Origin: Pseudoteredinibacter isoporae_A
GTDB lineage: Bacteria > Pseudomonadota > Gammaproteobacteria > Pseudomonadales > Cellvibrionaceae
DNA: 64,000 nt
Reading direction: 5' to 3'
NCBI RefSeq assembly: GCF_040372805.1
Contig: NZ_BAABWJ010000007.1
Location: 124,001-188,000 of the forward strand
This document shows positions 16,574 through 25,015 of the stretch, in pieces (the first letter of the stretch is position 1; every line of letters begins with the position of its first letter). Under the pieces are notes generated by a model. That model was not told where the DNA came from and ran no database searches. It saw only the letters and a program-made list of their open reading frames with translations. Position numbers and translations under genes: made by a program.

Positions 16574-16606
16574 AACAAACGCTCCTTTTGGGGCGTTTGT
16601 TGTTTT
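16574..16606 (+). terminator. Intrinsic terminator after yccF
   Basis: A 12-bp stem (AACAAACGCTCC with GGGGCGTTTGTT, one G-U pair) has a short T-rich loop and is followed by GTTTTC. It also lies upstream of the PLP decarboxylase gene. Confidence 0.8.
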
Positions 16607-16791
16607 CAGAGGACTGAAACAGGTAATCGACACACTCCGCCAAGAATGTAAAAGTGCACTGATCACTGTTCCGGTTGACAGAGCAATACAGTGCCGACGG
16701 TTCATTCGAAACTGTACCTGTCACCTTATTTCTCACTGACATAGTATTCTTCAAGACACATCAAACGTTCGAACAACAGGGGGAGAAGACC

Positions 16792-18216
16792 GTGCCAACA
16801 TCCATTCGCGATCAAATGTTTCAGGAGATGAAAAACAAGCGCATATTTGAGCAAGCACGTCAGTACGCTTACGAATATTCAGACACCATCCGAAACCGAG
16901 AAGTTTATCCAACAGAAGATGCCTTGAATCGCCTTGAAAAACTGAATAGCGAATTGCCGGAAACACCAACAGACGCGGAATTACTGCTCGAAGATCTTCA
17001 CCATATTGGTTCGCCTAACACGGTAGCGCAAATCGGCGGGCGTTACTTTGGTCTGGTCAACGGCGGCGTAGTGCCCGCGGCATTGGCCGCACGATGGCTA
17101 TCGGATTTCTGGGATCAAAACACCCCCCTGTACGTGACGTCGCCTATTGTTTCTCACCTTGAGCAGATCACCGAACAATGGCTAAGACAGTTGCTTGGCT
17201 TACCTGACAATATTGTAGCGGGCTTTGTAAGTGGCAGTTCAATGGCGATTTTATGTGGTCTTGCCGCAGGAAGATACCGACTGTTCAAGAACTTGAACTG
17301 GGATATCAATACACAGGGATTTTACGGTGCCCCGGAAATTCGCATTGTTGCCGGACGTCATGCGCACGGTACCGTCGTTAAAGCGGCGGCTCTACTCGGT
17401 TTTGGTATCGACAATATCCAATGGGTAGATTGTGATGAACAAGGCCGAATAAAAACCGAGGAAATACCAGTCCTTGATGATCGCACCCTATTGATTCTTC
17501 AGGCTGGAAATGTCAATTCAGGTGCGTTTGACGATTTTTCGACGATTTGCAAAAAAGCCAAAGACGCAGGCAGTTGGGTACACATTGATGGCGCCTTCGG
17601 CTTGTGGGCCGCCGCAACCGAGAAGCTGAATCATCTCACTCAGGGTATGGAAGATGCGAACTCCTTCTCTGTCGATGGCCATAAAACTCTGAATACGCCC
17701 TACGATAATGGCGTCATTCTATGCGGTGATCAGGAAGCATTAGTGAAAGCCTTGCAAGCGTCCGGAGCTTACATTCTCTACAACGAAAAACGTGACGGTA
17801 TGATGTATACCCCTGAAATGTCACGTCGTGCTCGTGTCGTTGAACTCTGGGCTACCCTGAAATACCTGGGTAAATCAGGTGTTGATGAACTGGTTTACGG
17901 ATTACATCAACGAGCGACACAATTTGCAGAGGAACTTAAAGCCGAAGGTTTTACCGTACTCAATGACGTTGTTTTCAACCAGATACTCGTAGGATTCGAT
18001 GACGAAACCCTTACCGCCCAAGTCATTGAAAACATACAAGCATCCCGAGAATGCTGGGTGGGTGGAGGATCGTGGCATGGGAAACCGGTTATTCGCATCA
18101 GTGTTTGTTCATGGGCAACAACCAAAGAAGATATCTCGCGCTGTGTCGACGCATTTGTTTCTGCAAGGGATCTCTCCATGGAACCACAAATGAGCATGCC
18201 TGTCTTATCGGAATAA
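16792..18216 (+). CDS. PLP-dependent amino-acid decarboxylase family protein (group II / DDC-like)
   Basis: This 474-residue fold-type I PLP enzyme has FVSGSSMAILCGLAAGR (phosphate loop near 146-161), GRHAHGTVVKAA with the ring-stacking His near 190-192, HIDGAFGLWA with cofactor Asp266, and SFSVDGHKTLNTPYDNG with Schiff-base Lys298. These match the aromatic-amino-acid/glutamate decarboxylase superfamily, whose members remove CO2 from amino acids or act as related lyases. The substrate cannot be read from sequence. The start is a GTG at 16792, 7 bp after AGGGGGAG; a longer in-frame reading to 16675 has no ribosome site. It is followed at once by the remnant of an amidohydrolase, so it once sat in a larger catabolic cluster. 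Confidence 0.75.
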   Translation: MPTSIRDQMFQEMKNKRIFEQARQYAYEYSDTIRNREVYPTEDALNRLEKLNSELPETPTDAELLLEDLHHIGSPNTVAQIGGRYFGLVNGGVVPAALAARWLSDFWDQNTPLYVTSPIVSHLEQITEQWLRQLLGLPDNIVAGFVSGSSMAILCGLAAGRYRLFKNLNWDINTQGFYGAPEIRIVAGRHAHGTVVKAAALLGFGIDNIQWVDCDEQGRIKTEEIPVLDDRTLLILQAGNVNSGAFDDFSTICKKAKDAGSWVHIDGAFGLWAAATEKLNHLTQGMEDANSFSVDGHKTLNTPYDNGVILCGDQEALVKALQASGAYILYNEKRDGMMYTPEMSRRARVVELWATLKYLGKSGVDELVYGLHQRATQFAEELKAEGFTVLNDVVFNQILVGFDDETLTAQVIENIQASRECWVGGGSWHGKPVIRISVCSWATTKEDISRCVDAFVSARDLSMEPQMSMPVLSE

Positions 18217-18223
18217 CCCTCGA

Positions 18224-18478
18224 CAACGAGCACATAGGGAACTTTACAAATTGACTCAGGCCGGTATGGATTCCTGGCAGGCCTTGGCTTCAGCAACAAC
18301 GGAAGCCAGTAAATTTTTAGGCCTAGATTACGGGTTCACCAAAGGTTCAAAGGCCAGCTTTGTGGTACTGGATGCATCACCTATCGACAACATTTTAAAC
18401 ACACAGAAAATCCATCAAGTCATTCACCAAGGACGTGTAGTTGACCGAGAGAAATTATTGAAAGCGTCTTTCAAATGA
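18224..18478 (+). pseudogene. 3' remnant of an amidohydrolase-family gene
   Basis: An open frame that starts without a credible start codon just after the decarboxylase stop encodes AHRELYKLTQAGMDSWQALA and then ASKFLGLDYGFTKGS, VVLDASPIDNIL and VIHQGRVVDREKLL. This is the C-terminal tail of metal-dependent amidohydrolases (HREL, EAGM, GLG-x-GKxAD, VVLDxNPLxDI, GRxVDR). The N-terminal ~350 residues with all metal ligands are missing. The homology begins at about 18230, so the deletion joint probably lies at 18217-18230. The product could not be catalytic. Its good reading frame suggests the loss was recent or that a short peptide is still made from the TTG at 18251. Confidence 0.7.
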
Positions 18479-18523
18479 TCGTCACTTGAAGATTATTTGG
18501 CGGGGTAGGCATTGCCACCTACC

Positions 18524-19162
18524 TTATCGACTCAAACTCAAGATCTCGGCGAGGGTCATTTTGTCGTCTCCTCCCATATAACTCATTTGAGCCAGAAACA
18601 GCTCCGCCGTTGCCAAGGCGTCGGTCAAGGCGTTGTGGGCTTTATAGGTAGGCAAGTGATAGCGCTCTCGACACTGATTCAGGCGCAGTGAATTCGCGAG
18701 TGGCTGCCCTTGGCGATGGCGACGCTGGTATTCGATACGCATGGTATCGGCCGCGAGCAGTTTGCGGTAACAAGTGTGGTGTTTGGCCAGAAAGGCGAGA
18801 TCCAGGCTGGCGTGGTGAAGCAGCAACACCCGGCCCTGCCGAGCCTCATGCAGTTCAGCCAGAGCATCGCCCATGGTGTGGCCGCCATCTGTATCACAAT
18901 CTCGAATGCCATGAATGATGGCACTGTCACCGACACCGGAATGCTCGCTGATCAAACAATGGCGGCCTTCGCCAGGACAAATAAAGCCCTCGATAATGGG
19001 CACGTACCCAATACTGAGAATATCGCCGTTCTGAGGATCTAAAGAGGTCAATTCGAGATCCAGAGCCAGGAACTCAAGTGCTCTGAAATCTTTGTTCAAA
19101 GCCTCCACAAACCAGCGGTCCTGCCCTCTTCCCAAAGAAAGTCGGTTCAACCATTGAAACAT
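18524..19162 (-). CDS. 3'-5' exonuclease, DEDDh (DnaQ-like)
   Basis: The 212-residue protein carries the DEDDh exonuclease signature: LALDLELTSLD (Exo I, Asp and Glu), LLLHHASLDLAFLAKH (Exo II Asp) and HNALTDALATAELF (Exo III, His and Asp). It is the small DnaQ-like type, acting on single-stranded or short nucleic acid ends. Its start codon shares one base with the stop of the DUF294 gene (TAATG), so the two are translationally coupled. The pair next to actP and acs is a recurrent arrangement in Pseudomonas, Vibrio and Shewanella relatives, which ties this nuclease to the acetate locus although its role there is not known. No signal peptide is present. Confidence 0.85.
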   Translation of the reverse strand: MFQWLNRLSLGRGQDRWFVEALNKDFRALEFLALDLELTSLDPQNGDILSIGYVPIIEGFICPGEGRHCLISEHSGVGDSAIIHGIRDCDTDGGHTMGDALAELHEARQGRVLLLHHASLDLAFLAKHHTCYRKLLAADTMRIEYQRRHRQGQPLANSLRLNQCRERYHLPTYKAHNALTDALATAELFLAQMSYMGGDDKMTLAEILSLSR

Positions 19163-21036
19163 TACATCATGCCCCGAGTGAACTTCAGTTTGAGACCCGA
19201 TTGACTTCGACTCACGACATCAAATGCATCTTTTAACTGATGGCGAGACAAGCTGGAGACATCCTCCGGACTGAGGTGATTATCGGGTTTTTCACCCGCA
19301 GCCATTCTCCGCCCCTGATGTTCCAAACGCAAGTGCGAGATAAATTCATAAGCGTCACAAAGGTCTCGCGCATCCTTGAGCGCCAGCATGTTACCCTGCG
19401 ATATTTGCTGCAGCCTTTTCAAGGTGTTGACTTCTTTGCAGCCCGTGGCCAATGCGTAAATTCGAGCGATATCCGTAACCGGCATCACACCACGCAGTTT
19501 CATGTCGAAGGTGTTTTTATGTTCACCGTCGCGGGTTAACACAAACTTTTTGAAGAAACTCAGTGGCGGCGTTAACTGCAGAGCGTTATGAGTCAAACTG
19601 GCAAGGAAAATGCTGTTCCCCTGGCAACGCGCCAGCACAGAGTCCTGCAGTTCCGTAAATAAGTTTTCTTCTCCATAGATCATTCGCATATCGAAAAAAA
19701 TACTCGAATGCATTAATGCTTTCGGTGAGGGCTGGTCGATCCAGCGAAAGAAACAAGCCTGCCATTTCTCCAAAGGCTGACGCCAGCGATCCGTGGTGGC
19801 CATAATATCGCCGGGGCAATACACATAACCACACTCGTTCAAACCATCACAAACGTAACTGGCCAGCGCTTTAAAGTAAGCGTCGTGTTCAGGTTTCACG
19901 CTATTGGACAAAAGCAGACCATTATCTTGATCTGATTTCGCGGATTGTTCCTGTCGTCCTTGGGAACCAAATGCTAACCAGGCGAATGGGACCGGCGGTT
20001 CCCCCAACTGTTCTATTGCCTGATGTATCAGTTGCCGGGTAATCGCATCCGTGACGGTGGTGACAACTCGCCCCACCTCCTCTGCGCGCGCATCCCGTGC
20101 AATCATATTGCGCAGCAATGTGGGAATGTCCTTGGCAATCTGCACCAGGCCGGCACGATCCTTAACGCGACTGGCTTCACCAATCAAATAGACCGGCTCT
20201 GAGCGCTGGTGTTTAATCACATCAGTGGCTGTCAGGATACCTTTGATTTGCCCCTTCCCAGACACGTCGTGATCCACCACAGGGAGATGATGAATATTGT
20301 GGGTCGACATGATCATTAGGGCTTCAAACAACATCGCATCGTGGGCCACAGTAATCGGATTCGTTGTCATCACCTCAGCGACCAGCACATCAAAACTCAA
20401 TCCCTCCGCTACCACACGAGAACGTAAATCCCTGTCCGTCAACACACCACACAGGCCCGCGTCGGCCACCACCAACAAACTGGACACCCGCTCTTCGGTC
20501 ATTTTCTGTGCCGCCTCTTGCACAGAGGCCTCAGTATGAATGGTGATAGGCGCGCGACTGATGACATCAGCCACGGTTTCGGTCAGCTGGGAATTGCGCT
20601 CTTTAAAACGCACCGCCTGGCGCAGGCGTTTGGCATGAGCCTGGTTAAAGAAGCGATCAAATATGCGATTTTCTCGCCGTAAACTTTGGAAGGTCGCATC
20701 ATCAATTTGATACAGCAATCCATCTTCCAAAACAACACAATGATTCGTTACCTTATGCCCAGTCAGCAACGATGGAAAACCAAAATAGCCACCCGCGTCT
20801 ACCTGGTCCACCAGCTCATTATTTTCATCGCGAATCTCGAAAGCGCCGCTGCGTACAATGAATAACTGAGGGCTTTCTTCTTGAAATAAATTCGGCGCAG
20901 TGCCTTGACGGTGATAAGCAATTTTTACCGCTTTTGCGGCGCGTTGCAGCAGCGCCTCTTCCAAATGATCGAAGGGTACGCATTCCAGTAGAAATTGCGC
21001 CATTTCCTGCACTTCAATTGAGCTGTCTTCACTCAT
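19162..21036 (-). CDS. cNMP-binding / CBS / DUF294 nucleotidyltransferase-like signalling protein
   Basis: The 624-residue cytosolic protein has four parts. A cyclic-nucleotide-binding-like barrel spans about 15-130 (FIVRSGAFEIRD, GGYFGFPSLLTG). Two CBS motifs span 155-275 (MTEERVSSLLVV, TDRDLRSRVVAEG, HLPVVD, GILTATDVI). A DUF294 nucleotidyltransferase-like domain follows at 300-430 with GSQGRQEQSAKSDQDNG (G357-R361, metal-binding Asp369/Asp371). A DUF294 C-terminal helical domain runs about 450-620. The GSxGR-x-E-x5-DQD pattern is that of GlnD-like transferases, so catalytic competence is plausible. It overlaps the exonuclease gene by one base and lies downstream of actP behind a terminator. 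Family members near acetate symporters are presumed to regulate acetate uptake or use, without direct proof that I know of. Confidence 0.85.
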   Translation of the reverse strand: MSEDSSIEVQEMAQFLLECVPFDHLEEALLQRAAKAVKIAYHRQGTAPNLFQEESPQLFIVRSGAFEIRDENNELVDQVDAGGYFGFPSLLTGHKVTNHCVVLEDGLLYQIDDATFQSLRRENRIFDRFFNQAHAKRLRQAVRFKERNSQLTETVADVISRAPITIHTEASVQEAAQKMTEERVSSLLVVADAGLCGVLTDRDLRSRVVAEGLSFDVLVAEVMTTNPITVAHDAMLFEALMIMSTHNIHHLPVVDHDVSGKGQIKGILTATDVIKHQRSEPVYLIGEASRVKDRAGLVQIAKDIPTLLRNMIARDARAEEVGRVVTTVTDAITRQLIHQAIEQLGEPPVPFAWLAFGSQGRQEQSAKSDQDNGLLLSNSVKPEHDAYFKALASYVCDGLNECGYVYCPGDIMATTDRWRQPLEKWQACFFRWIDQPSPKALMHSSIFFDMRMIYGEENLFTELQDSVLARCQGNSIFLASLTHNALQLTPPLSFFKKFVLTRDGEHKNTFDMKLRGVMPVTDIARIYALATGCKEVNTLKRLQQISQGNMLALKDARDLCDAYEFISHLRLEHQGRRMAAGEKPDNHLSPEDVSSLSRHQLKDAFDVVSRSQSGLKLKFTRGMM

Positions 21037-21060
21037 ATCGACTCCTTGCCCTGAAACAAA

Positions 21061-21103
21061 AAAAGCAACTTACTCTAGTCGGTTTGGGGGAAGAGTAAGT
21101 TGC
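21061..21103 (-). terminator. Intrinsic terminator of the DUF4212-actP operon
   Basis: A perfect 12-bp inverted repeat (GCAACTTACTCT and AGAGTAAGTTGC) lies between actP and the DUF294 gene. On the minus strand it is followed by a run of U. Because the DUF294 gene starts 25 bp further on, it may act as an attenuator that sets the level of read-through. Confidence 0.8.
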
Positions 21104-21241
21104 CAAAGTGCGGTTGGGAACCGTACATTCGCATAATAAATTGTGACCGACAGTCAATTTACTGTATTGCGATACCTCAAATAAGCATAAAAATTACGCA
21201 GAAAATAAGCAGCCGAGGCGTACCCCGACTGCCTTACAACA

Positions 21242-22945
21242 TTAATGGTCGTGAGCAACGCCTGCGCCTTTCGGGAATCGAATGCTTTCAACCAGCTCTT
21301 GCACTTCTAACGGAGTCGATGGCGTCATACGACTCACCACAATCGAGACCACAAAGTTCAGCATCATGCCCAGAGTACCAATACCTTCTGGCGATACACC
21401 GAACCACCAGTGCTCTGCGTTGTTCGCCGAGGGATCCACAAACTTGAAGTACACAATGTAAGCCGTAGTAAACAGTACACCCGTTACCATACCGGCAATA
21501 GCGCCTTCCTTATTCATCGATTTGGTGAAGATACCCAAAATGATCGCCGGGAAGAAGGACGCTGCGGCCAATCCGAAGGCGAAGGCCACTACCTGGGCCA
21601 CGAAACCAGGCGGATAGATTCCGAGTAGACCCGATAGGACAATGGCTGTGGCGGCCGCAATCCGGGCAAACATTAACTCCTTCTTATCACTGATATCGGG
21701 TGCCAAATCCCGTTTTAACAAGTCATGGGATATCGATGTCGATATCACCAACAGCAAACCCGCCGATGTCGACAACGCAGCAGCAATACCACCAGCAGCA
21801 ACCAACGCAATCACCCACGCTGGCAGGTCGGCAATCTCAGGGTTCGCCAATACGATGATGTCTCGATCGACTTTCATCTCATTACGCTCATCACCTGAGT
21901 AGAACATCTTGCCGTCATTGTTTTTGTCCTCCCAGCTGATCAGACCAGTACGTTCCCAGTTCTTGATCCAGCTTGGTGCTTTCGCGTATTCGGTACCCGT
22001 CGCCTCTGGACCGTTAATGGTATTCACCATATTCACTCGAGCGAATGTCGCTACCGCTGGCGCTGTGGTGTATAGGAACGCAATAAACAGAAGAGCCCAG
22101 CCCGCAGACTTACGCGCATCACGAACCTTCGGAACGGTGAAAAAGCGCACGATAACATGAGGTAAACCGGCCGTACCCACCATCAAGGCCGCCGTGATAA
22201 AGAAGACATCAATCGTGGACTTCGATCCGCTGGTGTATTCAGTAAATCCGAGTTCCCGAGACAAACCATCCAGTTTATCCAGAATAAACATCTCGGTACC
22301 GGCTTCCTTCCCACCAAAACCTAACTGTGGAATTGGGTTACCCGTCATTAACATGGAGATGAACACAGCAGGCACGGTGTAGGCAAAAATCAATACGCAG
22401 TACTGGGCAACCTGAGTGTAAGTAATACCCTTCATACCACCGAGGACTGCGTAGAAGAACACCACAATACCACCGAGAATCACACCGGTAGTCACTTCCA
22501 CCTCCAGGAAGCGAGAGAACACCACACCCACACCGCGCATTTGACCGGCAATATAGGTGAAGGACACAAAGATCGCACACAACACCGCAACGCGGCGCGC
22601 CATCTGAGAGTAATAGCGATCACCGATAAAGTCCGGCACGGTGAACTTACCAAATTTACGCAGATACGGCGCCAAACACAGTGCGAGAAGCACATAGCCA
22701 CCGGTCCAGCCCATCAGATAAACCGAGCCATCATAACCGATGAAAGAAATGATACCGGCCATCGAAATAAACGAGGCTGCGCTCATCCAGTCCGCGGCCG
22801 TTGCCATACCGTTGGCCACCGGATGTACACCACCACCGGCGACATAGAACTCTTTGGTTGAACCCGCTCGGGCCCAAATCGCAATACCGATGTACAGTGC
22901 GAAGCTGGCACCGACAATGATCATGGTTAACACTTGAATACTCAT
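21242..22945 (-). CDS. actP: Cation:acetate symporter (sodium:solute symporter, VC_2705 subfamily)
   Basis: The 567-residue SSS-family transporter has about 13 membrane helices. Early motifs are ATAADWMSAASFISMAGIISFIGYDG and PYLRKFGKFTVPDFIGDRYYS, the SSS signature region; the C-terminus is short and soluble (SIRFPKGAGVAHDH). An acidic extracytoplasmic insertion around 310-370 (WEDKNNDGKMFYSGDERNEM) is characteristic of the subfamily that pairs with a DUF4212 small subunit. It should import acetate or a related short-chain acid with Na+ at the inner membrane. It is 4 bp downstream of the DUF4212 gene and close to acs, so uptake and activation of acetate are encoded together. Substrate is inferred from context and family. 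Confidence 0.85.
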   Translation of the reverse strand: MSIQVLTMIIVGASFALYIGIAIWARAGSTKEFYVAGGGVHPVANGMATAADWMSAASFISMAGIISFIGYDGSVYLMGWTGGYVLLALCLAPYLRKFGKFTVPDFIGDRYYSQMARRVAVLCAIFVSFTYIAGQMRGVGVVFSRFLEVEVTTGVILGGIVVFFYAVLGGMKGITYTQVAQYCVLIFAYTVPAVFISMLMTGNPIPQLGFGGKEAGTEMFILDKLDGLSRELGFTEYTSGSKSTIDVFFITAALMVGTAGLPHVIVRFFTVPKVRDARKSAGWALLFIAFLYTTAPAVATFARVNMVNTINGPEATGTEYAKAPSWIKNWERTGLISWEDKNNDGKMFYSGDERNEMKVDRDIIVLANPEIADLPAWVIALVAAGGIAAALSTSAGLLLVISTSISHDLLKRDLAPDISDKKELMFARIAAATAIVLSGLLGIYPPGFVAQVVAFAFGLAAASFFPAIILGIFTKSMNKEGAIAGMVTGVLFTTAYIVYFKFVDPSANNAEHWWFGVSPEGIGTLGMMLNFVVSIVVSRMTPSTPLEVQELVESIRFPKGAGVAHDH

Positions 22946-22949
22946 AGTC

Positions 22950-23216
22950 TTAGTCCTCTCTCACGCCGTATTTAGCATCGAGCTTGTTCATCAACCAGAC
23001 GTAGATAAAGATCAAGCACACGAACACATAAATGGAGCCTTGCTGGGCAAACCAGAAGCCGAGCTTAAAGCCGCCCACACGAATCGCGTTGAGCTGCTCG
23101 ACAAACAGAATTCCGCACCCGAACGAGACTACGAACCACACTGATAGCAAAATCAGCATGAGCCGGATGTTTTCCGACCAATAGGCTTTCGCCATATCAC
23201 CACTTTCAAAAGCCAT
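22950..23216 (-). CDS. DUF4212 small subunit of the sodium:solute symporter
   Basis: The 88-residue protein has two membrane helices: LILLSVWFVVSFGCGILFV and FWFAQQGSIYVFVCLIFIYVW. AYWSENIRLM at the N-terminus and an acidic tail MNKLDAKYGVRED are diagnostic for DUF4212, the putative small subunit of VC_2705-type symporters. It is translated just ahead of the large subunit with a 4-bp gap, implying stoichiometric production. The operon promoter lies in the 122 bp before the porin gene's end, where a GAC-N4-GTC element is found. The helper role in assembly or activity is the accepted guess for the family. Confidence 0.88.
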   Translation of the reverse strand: MAFESGDMAKAYWSENIRLMLILLSVWFVVSFGCGILFVEQLNAIRVGGFKLGFWFAQQGSIYVFVCLIFIYVWLMNKLDAKYGVRED

Positions 23217-23310
23217 AACGCTTCCCCCTTTATTGCCCGCTCGGGCATTTATTGTTTACCGGTTTTGATCTGACCCTGGCAATGTAACAAAGCCCGGGTC
23301 AAATCGGATC

Positions 23311-23322
23311 TAGACATTGGTC
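23311..23322. promoter_or_regulatory. GAC-N4-GTC element upstream of DUF4212-actP
   Basis: The sequence TAGACATTGGTC lies 95 bp upstream of the DUF4212 start. The identical 12-mer occurs upstream of the CrbS-like gene (32702-32713), and variants cluster between dcaP and acs. It is a candidate site for a shared regulator, most simply the CrbR-like protein. Confidence 0.5.
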
Positions 23323-23338
23323 TATTGAAATCCGCTGC

Positions 23339-24718
23339 TTAAAACGCGTACTTAACAGACAGCAGTAGGCGCTTCAAAGAACCCTTATCATCCGCCAACA
23401 CATTGCCTGTATTTTCAAGTTCTTTGGTCGCATAAATATACTCGCCACCCAGCGTCAGGCGCTTAACCGGAGAGTACAGTAAATTGGCATGAATACTGGT
23501 GTAATCCGAAGCCGTGGTAGGCGCCAAGTAACTTGGATTGTCTGCACTGGCTGCCGACAAGGTCAGGTTTGAGCGCCACTGATTATTCCAGTGATGCTTC
23601 CAGTTAATGAAGCCACCCCAGGCGTCAATCAATTCAATATCGCCGTCCTCACGAATGGCACCTGCCCGGAAGCCATTCAAGGCCATGTAACGGCCGAGCG
23701 CATCGCCGTAATTCACCATAAAACGCAGTTCATCACGAGTCATGGTGTATTTACCCGATAAGCTCACCGCAAAACCCTGGTCGTCTGCACTGGCCGAACC
23801 GTTGTCGTATTTCAGTTCACGAGTCATGGCAGCAAGGGAGTAACTGAATTTGCCAGCCTTACCGTTGTAACGCGCAATCAAATCAGGAATGCTGTTGTCG
23901 TCATAGGGGTTTTCACTGGCCCCATATAAAGTGGTGGCGGGGTTTTCCGCTGCGAGCATAAAGCTACCACTGTCAAGCTTTCGGGTATAACGTAACTGTG
24001 GCTGGCGCTCAAAGATGGTGCCGACCGGTCCAACAAAATCCAGGGACTCTGGCAAAGTGCCTACGTTAAAGAAGGTTGACCAGGTTTGGCCAGCCAGAAT
24101 CGCGTTTTTACCATCAATATTCCAATCGATGAAGGCGTGGCGCAAACGTTCTGCCGATGAGTTGGAAATGCGTTCATCACCCTGGCCGCTGGCAATAGCA
24201 TCAAACTCCATAAAGGTACGAACATGCCCGGTATCGGTTTTTGTCTTAGTGGTGATATTAAAACGTGAGGTTTTCGCGTGAGCGTGAAACTTTACGTCAC
24301 CACCTTCACCACCTACAGGAATCACGGAAGGCACCAAAAAGTCTTCGCCGATTCCCGCCAACGCCGAAGCACCATCGGAATAGTCTGAAAAATTCATATC
24401 CAATTTAATGAAACCGCCGATATTGACATCGGTATTGCCGACACGGAAGTTCATCGGGTCGCCACCAAAGGTCTTGCCTTTCGACCCTTTCACTGGAGCA
24501 GGTACATTGGCCACCTTGGAATCCAGGTTTTGTACCGCCACCTTGTTTTTTTTCATTTGCTGCATCAGCATTTTGACTTGCAATTGCAGTTCAGCGACTT
24601 GTTGTTCCAGATCGGCATTGCTCGCCGCCTGTGTGGATTGGGTGCTTAGGCTGATTGCTGCGACGCTGGCCAACATGAGTGGCCAGGATTTTTTTCGTTC
24701 ATTATTTTTTTTAAACAT
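23339..24718 (-). CDS. DcaP-family trimeric outer-membrane porin
   Basis: This is an outer-membrane protein of 459 residues. It starts at the ATG at 24718 (9 bp after GAGGAG) with a signal peptide, basic MFKKNNERKK then a hydrophobic stretch ending STQAA. A coiled-coil segment follows (NADLEQQVAELQLQVKMLMQQMKK), then a beta-barrel of amphipathic strands closing with aromatic SVKYAF at the C-terminus, as required for Bam insertion. The coiled coil followed by FGGDPMNFRVGNTDVNIGGFIKLDM matches DcaP-like porins of Acinetobacter, which take up dicarboxylates and other negatively charged small molecules. Position between the acetate symporter and divergent acs suggests it admits acetate or other carboxylates across the outer membrane. 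The exact solute is unknown. Confidence 0.85.
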   Translation of the reverse strand: MFKKNNERKKSWPLMLASVAAISLSTQSTQAASNADLEQQVAELQLQVKMLMQQMKKNKVAVQNLDSKVANVPAPVKGSKGKTFGGDPMNFRVGNTDVNIGGFIKLDMNFSDYSDGASALAGIGEDFLVPSVIPVGGEGGDVKFHAHAKTSRFNITTKTKTDTGHVRTFMEFDAIASGQGDERISNSSAERLRHAFIDWNIDGKNAILAGQTWSTFFNVGTLPESLDFVGPVGTIFERQPQLRYTRKLDSGSFMLAAENPATTLYGASENPYDDNSIPDLIARYNGKAGKFSYSLAAMTRELKYDNGSASADDQGFAVSLSGKYTMTRDELRFMVNYGDALGRYMALNGFRAGAIREDGDIELIDAWGGFINWKHHWNNQWRSNLTLSAASADNPSYLAPTTASDYTSIHANLLYSPVKRLTLGGEYIYATKELENTGNVLADDKGSLKRLLLSVKYAF

Positions 24719-25015
24719 CGAACAGGTCTCCTCAGAATGACTTCTAGCAAGTGAAGCTGATGTCATTGTCAGAGCCAGAGTGCAGTTCGAGTATTGTCCT
24801 TTAGTCTAAATTGCAGCGATCTTCGACTAATGTCGATAAAAACCTAGTGAACGCCTTAGACTAAAGTCGGCACAGCATTGTCGACATACACTCAAAAACG
24901 ACCAATCTCGACCTATGTCTAATGGTGAATAGCAAGCGCTTTGAAGGAAAATCGGAGAATCCAATAAGTAGAATACGTACACGTCTTTTTACGAGACATC
25001 AGTGAGATAATAACT
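24719..25015. promoter_or_regulatory. Divergent dcaP/acs control region with three GAC-N4-GTC inverted repeats
   Basis: This 297-bp region between divergent dcaP and acs holds three exact GAC-N4-GTC dyads: 24825-24834, 24859-24868 and 24910-24919. They are spaced about 34 and 51 bp apart and mostly extended as TNGAC-N4-GTCG. A half-site lies at 24799-24806. The third, read on the minus strand as CCATTAGACATAGGTCG, differs by one base from the site at 32699-32715. Such an array fits cooperative binding by a LuxR-type response regulator such as the CrbR-like protein at 27306. Confidence 0.55.
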
